From Nitrospirota bacterium (GTDB taxonomy: Bacteria > Nitrospirota > Nitrospiria > Nitrospirales > NS-4): a stretch of 22,198 bases of DNA. The position numbers and the translations under genes are program-made. Shown here one piece after another: positions 13,238 to 20,153 of this stretch (positions are counted from its first letter, which is position 1; every line of letters starts with the position of its first letter). The notes under the pieces were generated by a model. That model ran no database searches. It was given only the letters and a program-made list of their open reading frames with translations, and had not been told where the DNA came from. The stretch spans positions 1 to 22,198 of the forward strand of contig VBOF01000248.1 in the NCBI GenBank assembly GCA_005877855.1. Direction: 5' to 3'.

Positions 13238-15528
13238 TTCACATTCACCACCGTGACGCCATCCCCGCCTTCGGCGCGCTCGCCGGGACGGAACGAGGCG
13301 ACGTACGGCGAGGTCTTCAGGTAGTCGCGGAGCGCCTGCTTGAGCCGGCCGGTCCCGTGCCCGTGGATGATCCTGACCGTTTGGGCTCCGGCGAGTGCCG
13401 CCCGGTCCAGACACGCCACGACGGCTTCCTGCGCCTCTTCCGCCGTCTGGCCGCGCACATCCAGCACCGTTGAAGATTCTTGCATCTGAAGGGGCGCAGC
13501 ATGCTGCGCCCCTACCGTCTTTTTCCCCCGTATCTCTTGAGACGCAGCCTCACCTGCTACTTCAGCCAAGCCGGCCAGATCCGAAACCGCCACCGAGACT
13601 TCCGCCTCGCCCATGCGGATCCGGACCCGTTTCTTGCCTGACGGATTCTCAAGCAGCACCCCCCGGGTGCCCAGCCGTTCCTTCGCCTCGCGGGCCTTGA
13701 CCAGTCGCTTGTCGGTCTTGATCTCCTCGATCACCGACTGCACCTCGGCGCGCGCCTTCAGGATCTCGTCGGTGACCTTCTTGCGGACGGTCTTGCGGCT
13801 CTCTTGCTCGGTCGCGGCGAGCCGGGCGGCCAGCTCTTTCTGCAGGCGGGCCGCAGTCTCCGCCTCGGCCAGAAGCTCGGCCGTCCGACGCGCGTCTTCA
13901 TCCAGCTTCCGGCGCGTCTCCTGCAGCTCCTCCATCAGCCGTTCCAGCGCGCGCTCCCTGGCGTCCACCAAGCGGACAGACTCGTCGAGGATCGCTTCAT
14001 CCATGCCCAGCCGGCCGGCGATGTCGATGGCGGAGCTGCCGCCCGGCATCCCGAGGATCAATCGATAGGTGGGGGCCAGCGTGGCAATGTTGAACTCGAC
14101 GCTGGCGTTGGCAAAGCCGGGATGGGACTGGGCAAGCGCCTTGAGGGCGTTGTAATGGGTGGTGGCGACGACCGTGAAGCCGCGCTCGGCCAAGTGGACC
14201 AGGAGCGCGTGCGCCAAGGCCGCACCCTCCGCCGGATCGGTGGAGGTCACCGGCTCGTCCAACAGGACCAGCGCCGCGGGGCCGGCCTCGCGGAGGAGAG
14301 CGATCATGTCGGTCATGTGGGCGGAGAAGCTGGAGAGGTCCTTGGTGAGGTCCTGCGCGTCCCCGATGTCGGCATAGACTTCGGAGAAGAATGCCATGTC
14401 CGATCCCGGCGCGCACGGAAGCTGTAGCCCCGCGCGCACCATGAGGGCGAACAGGCCGACGATCTTCAGCGTGACCGTCTTGCCGCCGGTGTTGGGTCCG
14501 GAGATGATCAACACGCGAACCGGATCGCACAGGTCGAGATCGTTCGGGACGACGGGCTCCTGCCCTTGCAGGCGGCTCAGGACCAGCAGCGGGTGGCGGG
14601 CCTCCTTGAGCCGGATACGCCCTTCCGCGTTCACCAGCGGATCGGAGGCTTTGAGCAGCCGCGCCAGCGAGGCCTTGGCGCGAAGACAATCCAGGCGACC
14701 CAGAACGTCCAGGCCAATCCTGAGCGCATCCGCGTGCGCCGCCACCTGCTGGCTCAGGTCCTGCAGGATGCGGTGCACCTCGCGGTCCACCGCCAGGTCT
14801 GCTTCCTTGATCTGGTTGTTCAGGTCCACCAACTCTCGCGGCTCGATGAACACCGTGGCTCCGCTGGCGGACATGTCGTGCACGATCCCGGGCACCTCGC
14901 TCTTCCGCTCGACCTTGATCGGCAAGACATAGCGGTTCTCACGCTGCGCGAAGTACTGCTCTTGCAGCAGGTCGGCGAACCGCGGCGACCCGAGCATGGT
15001 CTCCAGCTTCGCACGGATCTTCTGCTTGAGCGCGTTGGCGTGGTGGAGCAGGTCTCGCAACTCCGGTGTGGCGGACTCGCGAATGTTGCCTTCGTGGTCC
15101 ACGCACCGGTCAATGGCGCGCTTCAGATCGGGCAGATCGTCGAGGTCGGCGGCGACGGCCGAGAGGGTCGGCGCCTCATCCCGGCGGCGCTGCAAGTAGC
15201 GCAGGATGTCGGAGACGAGGCCGAGCACGATCGCGAGGTCCCGGCAGTCCACAGCCAGCAGCAGGGCCCCTTTCGCCGCCCGCTCCACGACAAGGCGGAG
15301 GTCCGGGAAGCTGGTCAGCGGCAGGCCTTCCCCGCTCGCCTCCAGGGCCACCATCTCGGCAGTCTCCCGGAGCGAGGTGCTGGCTTCTTCCAGCGTCTCC
15401 GCCAGGGGCAGACTTCGGCACCGCTCGGCCCCCAGGGCCGACACGGCGCGACCGGCAAGCGCCTCCAGGACTGCGTTCCATTCCAGCACCTGCCTGGCCT
15501 TGGCCAGCAGCGCGTCACGATTCTTCAC
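13234..15528 (-). CDS. mutS2: MutS2 (MutS-like ATPase with C-terminal Smr domain)
   Basis: 764 residues from a GTG with GAGG 5 nt upstream. A frame upstream of this GTG runs across the rqcH gene and is not part of the protein. Domains: N-terminal helical core with the clamp region (1-330), ATPase (Walker A GPNTGGKT 344-351, Walker B LVLLDE 420-425, ATTHY 455-459), a long coiled coil (about 510-620), a KOW-like segment, and an Smr nuclease-type domain (689-764) with LDVRG and HGHGTGRLK. Homologues act on branched DNA and, in Bacillus, split collided ribosomes. Oddities: the usual DELGxGTDP after Walker B reads DEPVTSTDP, and residues 672-680 (VGAQHAAPL) are encoded by a palindromic repeat in the linker before Smr. 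It diverges from rqcH by 42 bp. Confidence 0.93.
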   Translation of the reverse strand: MKNRDALLAKARQVLEWNAVLEALAGRAVSALGAERCRSLPLAETLEEASTSLRETAEMVALEASGEGLPLTSFPDLRLVVERAAKGALLLAVDCRDLAIVLGLVSDILRYLQRRRDEAPTLSAVAADLDDLPDLKRAIDRCVDHEGNIRESATPELRDLLHHANALKQKIRAKLETMLGSPRFADLLQEQYFAQRENRYVLPIKVERKSEVPGIVHDMSASGATVFIEPRELVDLNNQIKEADLAVDREVHRILQDLSQQVAAHADALRIGLDVLGRLDCLRAKASLARLLKASDPLVNAEGRIRLKEARHPLLVLSRLQGQEPVVPNDLDLCDPVRVLIISGPNTGGKTVTLKIVGLFALMVRAGLQLPCAPGSDMAFFSEVYADIGDAQDLTKDLSSFSAHMTDMIALLREAGPAALVLLDEPVTSTDPAEGAALAHALLVHLAERGFTVVATTHYNALKALAQSHPGFANASVEFNIATLAPTYRLILGMPGGSSAIDIAGRLGMDEAILDESVRLVDARERALERLMEELQETRRKLDEDARRTAELLAEAETAARLQKELAARLAATEQESRKTVRKKVTDEILKARAEVQSVIEEIKTDKRLVKAREAKERLGTRGVLLENPSGKKRVRIRMGEAEVSVAVSDLAGLAEVAGEAASQEIRGKKTVGAQHAAPLQMQESSTVLDVRGQTAEEAQEAVVACLDRAALAGAQTVRIIHGHGTGRLKQALRDYLKTSPYVASFRPGERAEGGDGVTVVNVK
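13490..13513. repeat. 24-bp perfect palindrome inside mutS2
   Basis: Half-site AGGGGCGCAGC followed by its exact complement; a related outer TA/AC context makes it a member of the GTAGGGGC family with one arm mismatch. It is read in frame as V-G-A-Q-H-A-A-P-L in the linker between the KOW-like and Smr regions of MutS2. Confidence 0.9.
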
Positions 15529-15554
15529 GAATGCCTCATTGCCAAACGAAGCGT

Positions 15555-15562
15555 AGTATACT
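15555..15562. promoter_or_regulatory. Shared palindromic -10 for mutS2 and rqcH
   Basis: AGTATACT is self-complementary and gives TATACT on both strands. On the plus strand TATACT (15557-15562) lies 8 nt before the rqcH ATG, so that mRNA would be nearly leaderless. On the minus strand TATACT (15560-15555) would start transcription about 20 nt before the mutS2 GTG, with a TCGTCA -35 inside the rqcH start. The -35 for rqcH is not convincing. Confidence 0.4.
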
Positions 15563-15570
15563 CCGACCCC

Positions 15571-17073
15571 ATGGCCTTGACGACGACAGAGATCCGGGAG
15601 GTCCTTGCCGAGATCGCTCCCTCGCTCGTCAGTGGCCGGGTGCAGAGGGCCTATCAGCCGCACCCCGAGGCAGTCACCCTTGAGATCCGGTGCAAGGGCA
15701 AGACCCTCATGCTCTACTGCTCGGCCGATCCGGAGACCGCGCGCCTGCACCTCCTGCCAAAGAAACCCCTGAACCCGCCGACCCCGCCGCCGTTCTGCCA
15801 GTTGCTGCGTGCCCGCCTCGAAGGCGCACGAATTGAGGGCATTGAACAGGTCGCCGACGATCGCATCGTTCGGCTCGACATGCAGCGCGATGGAAAACCC
15901 GTAACTCTGGTTGCGGAGCTGACCGGACGGACGGCCAATCTCATGGTGCTTGATGAAGCCGGGGCCGTGAGAGGGCAGTTGCGCAAAGGGCGATTCAGGA
16001 CAGGGGACACGTACGTTCAGCCAGCATCGAAGACCTCTCACCCGCACCCTCTCCCCGTTGACCTATTGCAGTTGAAAGAGCAATGGGTGCCCCGGGCGAG
16101 GGGAAATTCTTTTCCCTCTACACTGAAGGGAGAAGGCAAGGGTGAGGGGGAATTTCCGATCAGCGCCGAGCTGGAGCGGCGCTATCAGGAACGCGACGAG
16201 GCACGAGCCAAGGCTCGGAAGCTCGACGCCATCAAGGCGGGTCTACGGAAAACGCTGAAGCGGACGGCCAAGCGCATCGAAGCCTTGGAAGCAGACCTGA
16301 CCAAGGCAGAGCGCTATCGCGACTACAACCGGTATGGGGAACTGCTCAAGTCCCATCTCGGGGAGATCGGCAAGGGCGCCACGGCCATCACAGTCCCCGA
16401 CTACTTCGATGCCGCGCTGCCCGATCTCGTCCTGCCGCTGGACCCGGCCAAGAGTCCCCAAGGTAATCTGGACGACTATTTTCGGAAGTATAAAAAGTAC
16501 CAGAACGCCCAGAAGGCGATCCGCCCGCGCCTACAGGCCGCTCAAGCTGAAGCGGCGACCTTGCGCGAGAGCCTGGCCGCGCTCGACCGTGATGAAGCGC
16601 CGGCGGAGGTAGGGAATCTTGTAGGGGCGGTTCGCGAACCGCCCCTACGCCGCAAGAAAGAAACCGCCCCTGCCAAACCGTTCCTCAGGTTCACCTCAGA
16701 AGCAGGCGATTCGATTCTAGTGGGACGCAACAGCCGCGAAAACGAGGAGCTCACGTTCGGCCTGGCCCGTAGCCACGACCTCTGGCTGCATGCAAGCGGT
16801 GCCCCAGGGTCCCACGTGGTGCTCCGGCTGGAGAAGGGCGCGGAGCTCAGGAAGGAATCTCTCCTGGATGCAGCGACCCTGGCGCTGCAATACAGCGACC
16901 TGCGCAAGAGCGGGCAGGGAGAGGTCCTCTACGCCTACCGCAAGCACGTCCGCAAGCCGCGCGGAGCCAAGCCCGGCCTCGTCACCGTCACCCAGGACAA
17001 GCGCCTCTTCCTCAAGCTGGACCGGAAACGGCTGGCGCGCCTCAAAGAATCGCAGGTGAGAGAAAATAATTAG
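15571..17073 (+). CDS. rqcH: NFACT-family ribosome quality control protein RqcH
   Basis: 500 residues. RqcH binds stalled 50S subunits carrying peptidyl-tRNA and adds C-terminal alanine tails; older names are FbpA and Rqc2 homologue. The NFACT-N domain (about 1-145) includes the DR motif (Asp97-Arg98, in VADDRIV) needed for tailing in Bacillus. A long coiled coil follows (about 200-345, broken by a short HhH-like part), then NFACT-R (about 370-495) with GRNSRENEELTF and HDLWLHASGAPGSHVVL. Two stretches look foreign: residues about 153-195, encoded by an inverted repeat and rich in P, G, E and K, and 351-359 (VGAVREPPL), encoded by a perfect palindrome. Both fall at domain boundaries. The start rests on the family N-terminus; no Shine-Dalgarno sequence is visible. 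Confidence 0.92.
   Translation: MALTTTEIREVLAEIAPSLVSGRVQRAYQPHPEAVTLEIRCKGKTLMLYCSADPETARLHLLPKKPLNPPTPPPFCQLLRARLEGARIEGIEQVADDRIVRLDMQRDGKPVTLVAELTGRTANLMVLDEAGAVRGQLRKGRFRTGDTYVQPASKTSHPHPLPVDLLQLKEQWVPRARGNSFPSTLKGEGKGEGEFPISAELERRYQERDEARAKARKLDAIKAGLRKTLKRTAKRIEALEADLTKAERYRDYNRYGELLKSHLGEIGKGATAITVPDYFDAALPDLVLPLDPAKSPQGNLDDYFRKYKKYQNAQKAIRPRLQAAQAEAATLRESLAALDRDEAPAEVGNLVGAVREPPLRRKKETAPAKPFLRFTSEAGDSILVGRNSRENEELTFGLARSHDLWLHASGAPGSHVVLRLEKGAELRKESLLDAATLALQYSDLRKSGQGEVLYAYRKHVRKPRGAKPGLVTVTQDKRLFLKLDRKRLARLKESQVRENN
16037..16146. repeat. Inverted repeat element inside rqcH
   Basis: The left arm CTCACCCGCACCCTCTCCCC (16037-16056) pairs imperfectly with the right arm GGGAGAAGGCAAGGGTGAG (16128-16146). 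A smaller inner hairpin lies around GAGGGGAAATTCTTTTCCCTC-like bases near 16098-16118. Arms of this CTCACCC...CTCTCCC type belong to a very common bacterial dispersed repeat. Here it is read in frame as about 37 residues between the NFACT-N domain and the coiled coil. Confidence 0.75.
16621..16648. repeat. 28-bp perfect palindrome inside rqcH
   Basis: Perfect palindrome with half-site GTAGGGGCGGTTCG, GTAGGGGC family. It begins exactly on a codon and reads V-G-A-V-R-E-P-P-L (residues 351-359), in the linker between the coiled coil and the NFACT-R domain. The reading phase is the same as in the mutS2 copy. Confidence 0.92.
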
Positions 17074-17077
17074 TCGA

Positions 17078-17352
17078 GTGGCGCCGATGTCGCCGGAGAC
17101 GAAGGGGTAGCGGGTGCAGGGCTTCCGCCAACCCCTCTCCTTCCCAATTGGTGCGAGTCCAAGAATTCTTGCGGGTGGCGCCGAGCGGGGCGCCCCGACG
17201 AGCCAGAGCGCCTACAGGCGGGGCTGCCACGCCGAAGCCACCCGTTGCAATCGAGCGGGTGACACCGCATGGGTGCCCAGATGCAGCGCGGGGCGTACAG
17301 CCGGGTCTGCGGGGCCTCGACGGCAGGACCCCGGAGCCGCAGGCGACAGAAC
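17078..17352. repeat. Modular dispersed repeat, copy B (fills the rqcH-ABC permease gap)
   Basis: Shares with copy A GTGGCGCCGATGTCG (17078-17092), GCGTACAGCCGGGTCTGCGGGGC (17293-17315; one gap and one substitution) and the 29-bp block at 17324-17352 (28 of 29). Between the first and second blocks it has about 200 extra bases, containing a second GGTGGCGCCGA (17175-17185) and a displaced GGGGCTGCCACGCCGAA (17221-17237). It ends 5 nt before the stop of the minus-strand permease, the same offset as copy A. Short frames in it show no recognisable protein, so the 284-bp gap holds this repeat and nothing else I can support. Confidence 0.75.
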
Positions 17353-17357
17353 CGTCC

Positions 17358-18149
17358 CTACTCGCCGACGCGCACCAGCAGCCCCTTGTCCTTGCACGCC
17401 GCGAACATCACGTGGAACCAGACAATCAGCACGGTGAGGTAGACAGCATTGAGCCCAACGGCCCAGGCCAGGTTGTGCGCGGGAAACGTCCCGGCGGTGA
17501 TGACCGCGCGCATACCTTCGAAGACGTGCGTGGCCGGATTGAGCCGCGCGATCGCCTGGAGCCAGTCCGGCAGGACGCTCAGCGGGTAGAAGACGCAGGA
17601 GATCGGCTGGAAGAGAAAGACCATGCCCCACGCCAGGACCTCCACCTCCTGGCCGTACCGCATGATCAGGCCGGTCGTCAGGACGCCGATGCACCAGCCC
17701 GCGATGACGAGGTTGAGGATGAAGGGGATGAGCGACACGCCCAGCACGAAGATATTGAACGAGTAGAACGCCAGCGCGGCCAGCACCGTCACGCAGGACA
17801 CCGCCAGGACCTTGCTCACGCTCAGGATCATGGTAGCGGCCAGGAACTCGCCCGTGGTCAGCGGGCTGGCGAACAGGTTCATCAGGTTGCGCGACCAGAT
17901 CTCTTCCAGGAAGGAGATCGTGATCCCCTGCTGGGCGCGGAACAGCACGTCCCACAGGATCAGTGCTCCCAGGAAAAACAGGACGAAGTTCGGCAGCGCC
18001 GCCTTGAACTGCGCGAGGTAGAGCGTAATGAAGCCCCAGATGAGGAGGTCCACGAAGGGCCAGTAGACGATCTCCAGGACCCGGGGGAAGCTCCGCTTGT
18101 AGAGGTACAGGTGGCGACTCAACAGCGCGGCGATGCGGTGGAGTTTCAT
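17358..18149 (-). CDS. ABC-2 type transporter permease
   Basis: 263 residues with about six hydrophobic membrane segments (around 28-45, 55-72, 105-130, 135-160, 175-192, 232-250) and the late motif NPATHVFEGMRAV, typical of ABC-2 permeases of the NodJ/DrrB kind. It would form an inner-membrane export channel with the ATPase encoded 7 bp upstream. The substrate (lipid, polysaccharide, drug or haem-related) cannot be told from sequence. It is the last gene of the operon running from the right edge, and its stop abuts dispersed repeat copy B. Confidence 0.85.
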   Translation of the reverse strand: MKLHRIAALLSRHLYLYKRSFPRVLEIVYWPFVDLLIWGFITLYLAQFKAALPNFVLFFLGALILWDVLFRAQQGITISFLEEIWSRNLMNLFASPLTTGEFLAATMILSVSKVLAVSCVTVLAALAFYSFNIFVLGVSLIPFILNLVIAGWCIGVLTTGLIMRYGQEVEVLAWGMVFLFQPISCVFYPLSVLPDWLQAIARLNPATHVFEGMRAVITAGTFPAHNLAWAVGLNAVYLTVLIVWFHVMFAACKDKGLLVRVGE

Positions 18150-18156
18150 GAATGCC

Positions 18157-18894
18157 TCATGCCCGAGGCTTGGTCCGCGCGAGCTTCAGAAACACGTCTT
18201 CCAAATCGGCCTCGCCGTAGACGGCCTTGATTGCCTCGGACGTCCCTTCCGCGACGATCCGGCCCCGCTGGAGAAAGATGATCCGGTCCGACATCTCCTC
18301 CATCTCCCGCATGTTGTGCGAGGTGTAGAGCACGGTGAGCCCGGTCGAGCGTCGGATTTCCTTGATCAGCGCGCGCGTCTTATCCGCGATGTCGGGGTCG
18401 AGGCTGGCCGTCGGCTCGTCCAGGGACAGGACCTTGGGGGCGGTCAGGAAGGCCTTGGCCAGCGAGAGACGCGTCATTTGGCCGGAGGAGAGCTTGCGGG
18501 TGATCTTGGTCCGGAACTCCTCCATCTCCAACCGCTTGACGATGTCGTCGATCCGCGACGTGATCCGATCCATCCCATAGAGCTTGCCGACGACCCGGAG
18601 GTTCTCCTCGACGGTCAGGGCCTGGGGCATCGAGACATAAGTCGAGGAGAAGTTTACCCGGCCCAGGATCTCCTCCCGGTGGCGGTCGAAAGGCAGGCCG
18701 AATATGCGGATCTCGCCGGCGGTCGGCGTGATAAGCCCCAGCAGCATCTGGATGGACGTGGTCTTGCCGGCGCCGTTCGGGCCCAACAGGCCCAGGATCT
18801 CTCCTTGCCGGATGTCGAACGAAACGCCGTCCACGGCCGTGAAGTCGCCGAAGCGCTTGGTCAGATTCCGGACTTGGACGATCGGCTCTGCCAT
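18157..18894 (-). CDS. ABC transporter ATP-binding protein
   Basis: 245 residues, the cytoplasmic ATPase of the ABC-2 exporter. Walker A GPNGAGKTT is near residue 38, the signature LSSGQ near 135, Walker B VLSLDEPTASLDP near 155, and the switch His in YTSHNMRE near 190. The Q-loop region, usually ending in Gln before the helical domain, reads NFSSTYVSMPQALT, with Ser/Thr where Gln is expected unless the later Gln serves. The gene starts 15 bp after the cytochrome stop and is probably cotranscribed with it. Because ABC-2 exporters can help c-type cytochrome or cofactor systems, a link to the cytochrome is possible but unproven. Confidence 0.9.
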   Translation of the reverse strand: MAEPIVQVRNLTKRFGDFTAVDGVSFDIRQGEILGLLGPNGAGKTTSIQMLLGLITPTAGEIRIFGLPFDRHREEILGRVNFSSTYVSMPQALTVEENLRVVGKLYGMDRITSRIDDIVKRLEMEEFRTKITRKLSSGQMTRLSLAKAFLTAPKVLSLDEPTASLDPDIADKTRALIKEIRRSTGLTVLYTSHNMREMEEMSDRIIFLQRGRIVAEGTSEAIKAVYGEADLEDVFLKLARTKPRA

Positions 18895-18909
18895 AGTGCG
18901 CGATTGGGA

Positions 18910-19623
18910 TCAGAAGAGGTACTTTTCGAGTTTTTCGTCGATATGGCAGGTGAGGCACTTCCGGCTCAGGACCTTGCCGTCGTACTCGGTCTTGCCGTCA
19001 TGGCACCGGAAGCAATCGGCCTCCCGATGGGCCTTGACCATCGAGGCCTCGATGGACGCCTGCTCTGCCTTCGGAATCTCGTCCAGCCTGATGTGCCCGC
19101 GCGGGATCACGATTTTGTAACCCTTGAACGGCTTCGCGTGGACCACGGTGGCGTGACAAGTCGTGCACCCTTCGCCCTTGCCCCGCTTCTGGAAGGCCTC
19201 CATGTGCTTGCGGTGGGCCATGATCAGGCCAGCCTTCTTCAGAGGTCCGGGCAGGTCCCGCTCCGCGATCTCCGAGATGCGCAGCATGTTCCGATGGCAG
19301 GACAGGCAGACCTCGGAATACACGGTCACCTTCAAGTCCTCGGGATTCTTGGGGGTGCCGAAGAAGGTGACCCAGACATCATGCGTCCCCTTGATGACCT
19401 TGTCCTGGATGAACCCTTCGAGCGTCGGCCGGACGTGACAGGCCACGCAGGTCACCTCCTTGTGCGAGGAATTCACCCAGCTATCGTAGGAGGGCTTGAT
19501 GGTGTGGCAGGTCGCGCAGAACTTGGGGGCACTCGTGAGGGGGATCGCCACGGCTGCGGCGACCACCCCAAGCACCGCCACGACGATCACGATCAGGACG
19601 GTCTTGGGGATCCTGCATTCCAT
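18910..19623 (-). CDS. Membrane-anchored hexaheme cytochrome c (NapC/NirT-like)
   Basis: 237 residues. One N-terminal membrane helix (about 8-30) anchors a periplasmic domain with six CxxCH haem sites: CATCH 36-40, CVACH 59-63, CLSCH 106-110, CTTCH 153-157, CFRCH 204-208, CLTCH 223-227. The first part (FCATCHTIKPSYDSWVNSSH and CVACHV) matches the NapC/NirT/NrfH start, which oxidises quinol. The usual family has four or five haems; six, with the later four more widely spaced, points to an extended or separate branch. It would pass electrons from the quinol pool to a periplasmic reductase. The ATG overlaps the mobB stop by 1 nt (TGATG), tying it to Mo-cofactor synthesis. Confidence 0.88.
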   Translation of the reverse strand: MECRIPKTVLIVIVVAVLGVVAAAVAIPLTSAPKFCATCHTIKPSYDSWVNSSHKEVTCVACHVRPTLEGFIQDKVIKGTHDVWVTFFGTPKNPEDLKVTVYSEVCLSCHRNMLRISEIAERDLPGPLKKAGLIMAHRKHMEAFQKRGKGEGCTTCHATVVHAKPFKGYKIVIPRGHIRLDEIPKAEQASIEASMVKAHREADCFRCHDGKTEYDGKVLSRKCLTCHIDEKLEKYLF

Positions 19624-20150
19624 CAGGCACGCGGGCCGCGCCTCAAGGGAAAGCGCTTGCCGATGAGGGACGCCAGACCGGAGATATCGTCGGGATGGAA
19701 CACGGGCACGCCGCCCGGCACCTGATCGAGCGGTTTGTTCGACACCAGCGCCAGCAATCCCTCCGGCAAGACTTCCACCTCCCCGACGTGGTCACGCACC
19801 ACGACCACCTTCGGATAGCCTTCGCTCTTCCAGCCCTCTGCGATGATCAGGTCGGTTCCGTCCCGCACGTACCGCTCGCGCAGTTCCTCGACGCGGACTT
19901 CTTGATCCACGTCGGCGAACATCGCCAGGCTGCCTTTGGAGGTCACGAGGACCGTCTTGGCCCCGGCCCGCTTGAGTCGCCAGGAATCCTTGCCTTCGGT
20001 GTCGAGGTCAAAGCCGTGGCCGGCGTGCTTGATCGTGGCGATCCGGTAGCCGTCCCGGACCAGCACGGGGATCACGCGCTCAATGAGCGTGGTCTTGCCG
20101 CTGTTGGAGCGGCCGACGAAGCAGAGGATCGGCGGAAGGGAGGGCTCCAT
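19623..20150 (-). CDS. mobB: Molybdopterin-guanine dinucleotide biosynthesis adaptor MobB
   Basis: 175 residues. GTP-binding adaptor that assists MobA in converting Mo-molybdopterin to the bis-MGD form used by DMSO-reductase-family enzymes. The P-loop GRSNSGKTTLIE is at residues 13-24. The IKHAGHGFDLDTEGKDSWRLKRAGA signature of MobB lies near 40-64 and TDLIIAEGWK near 100. It starts 3 bp after the moeA stop and overlaps the cytochrome by 1 nt. No mobA is in this window. Confidence 0.92.
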   Translation of the reverse strand: MEPSLPPILCFVGRSNSGKTTLIERVIPVLVRDGYRIATIKHAGHGFDLDTEGKDSWRLKRAGAKTVLVTSKGSLAMFADVDQEVRVEELRERYVRDGTDLIIAEGWKSEGYPKVVVVRDHVGEVEVLPEGLLALVSNKPLDQVPGGVPVFHPDDISGLASLIGKRFPLRRGPRA

Positions 20151-20153
20151 GGC

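Noticed and set aside
15529..16047. N-terminal extension of the mutS2 frame across rqcH
   Set aside because: The added residues are antisense to rqcH and foreign to MutS2. The GTG at 15528 with GAGG 5 nt upstream restores the normal N-terminus.
17078..17357. Possible integron attC sites, because repeats sit right after stop codons
   Set aside because: The ends (GTTCTGT / ACAGAAC) do not match the attC core GTTRRRY, there is no integrase in the window, and the neighbouring genes are housekeeping genes on shared operons.
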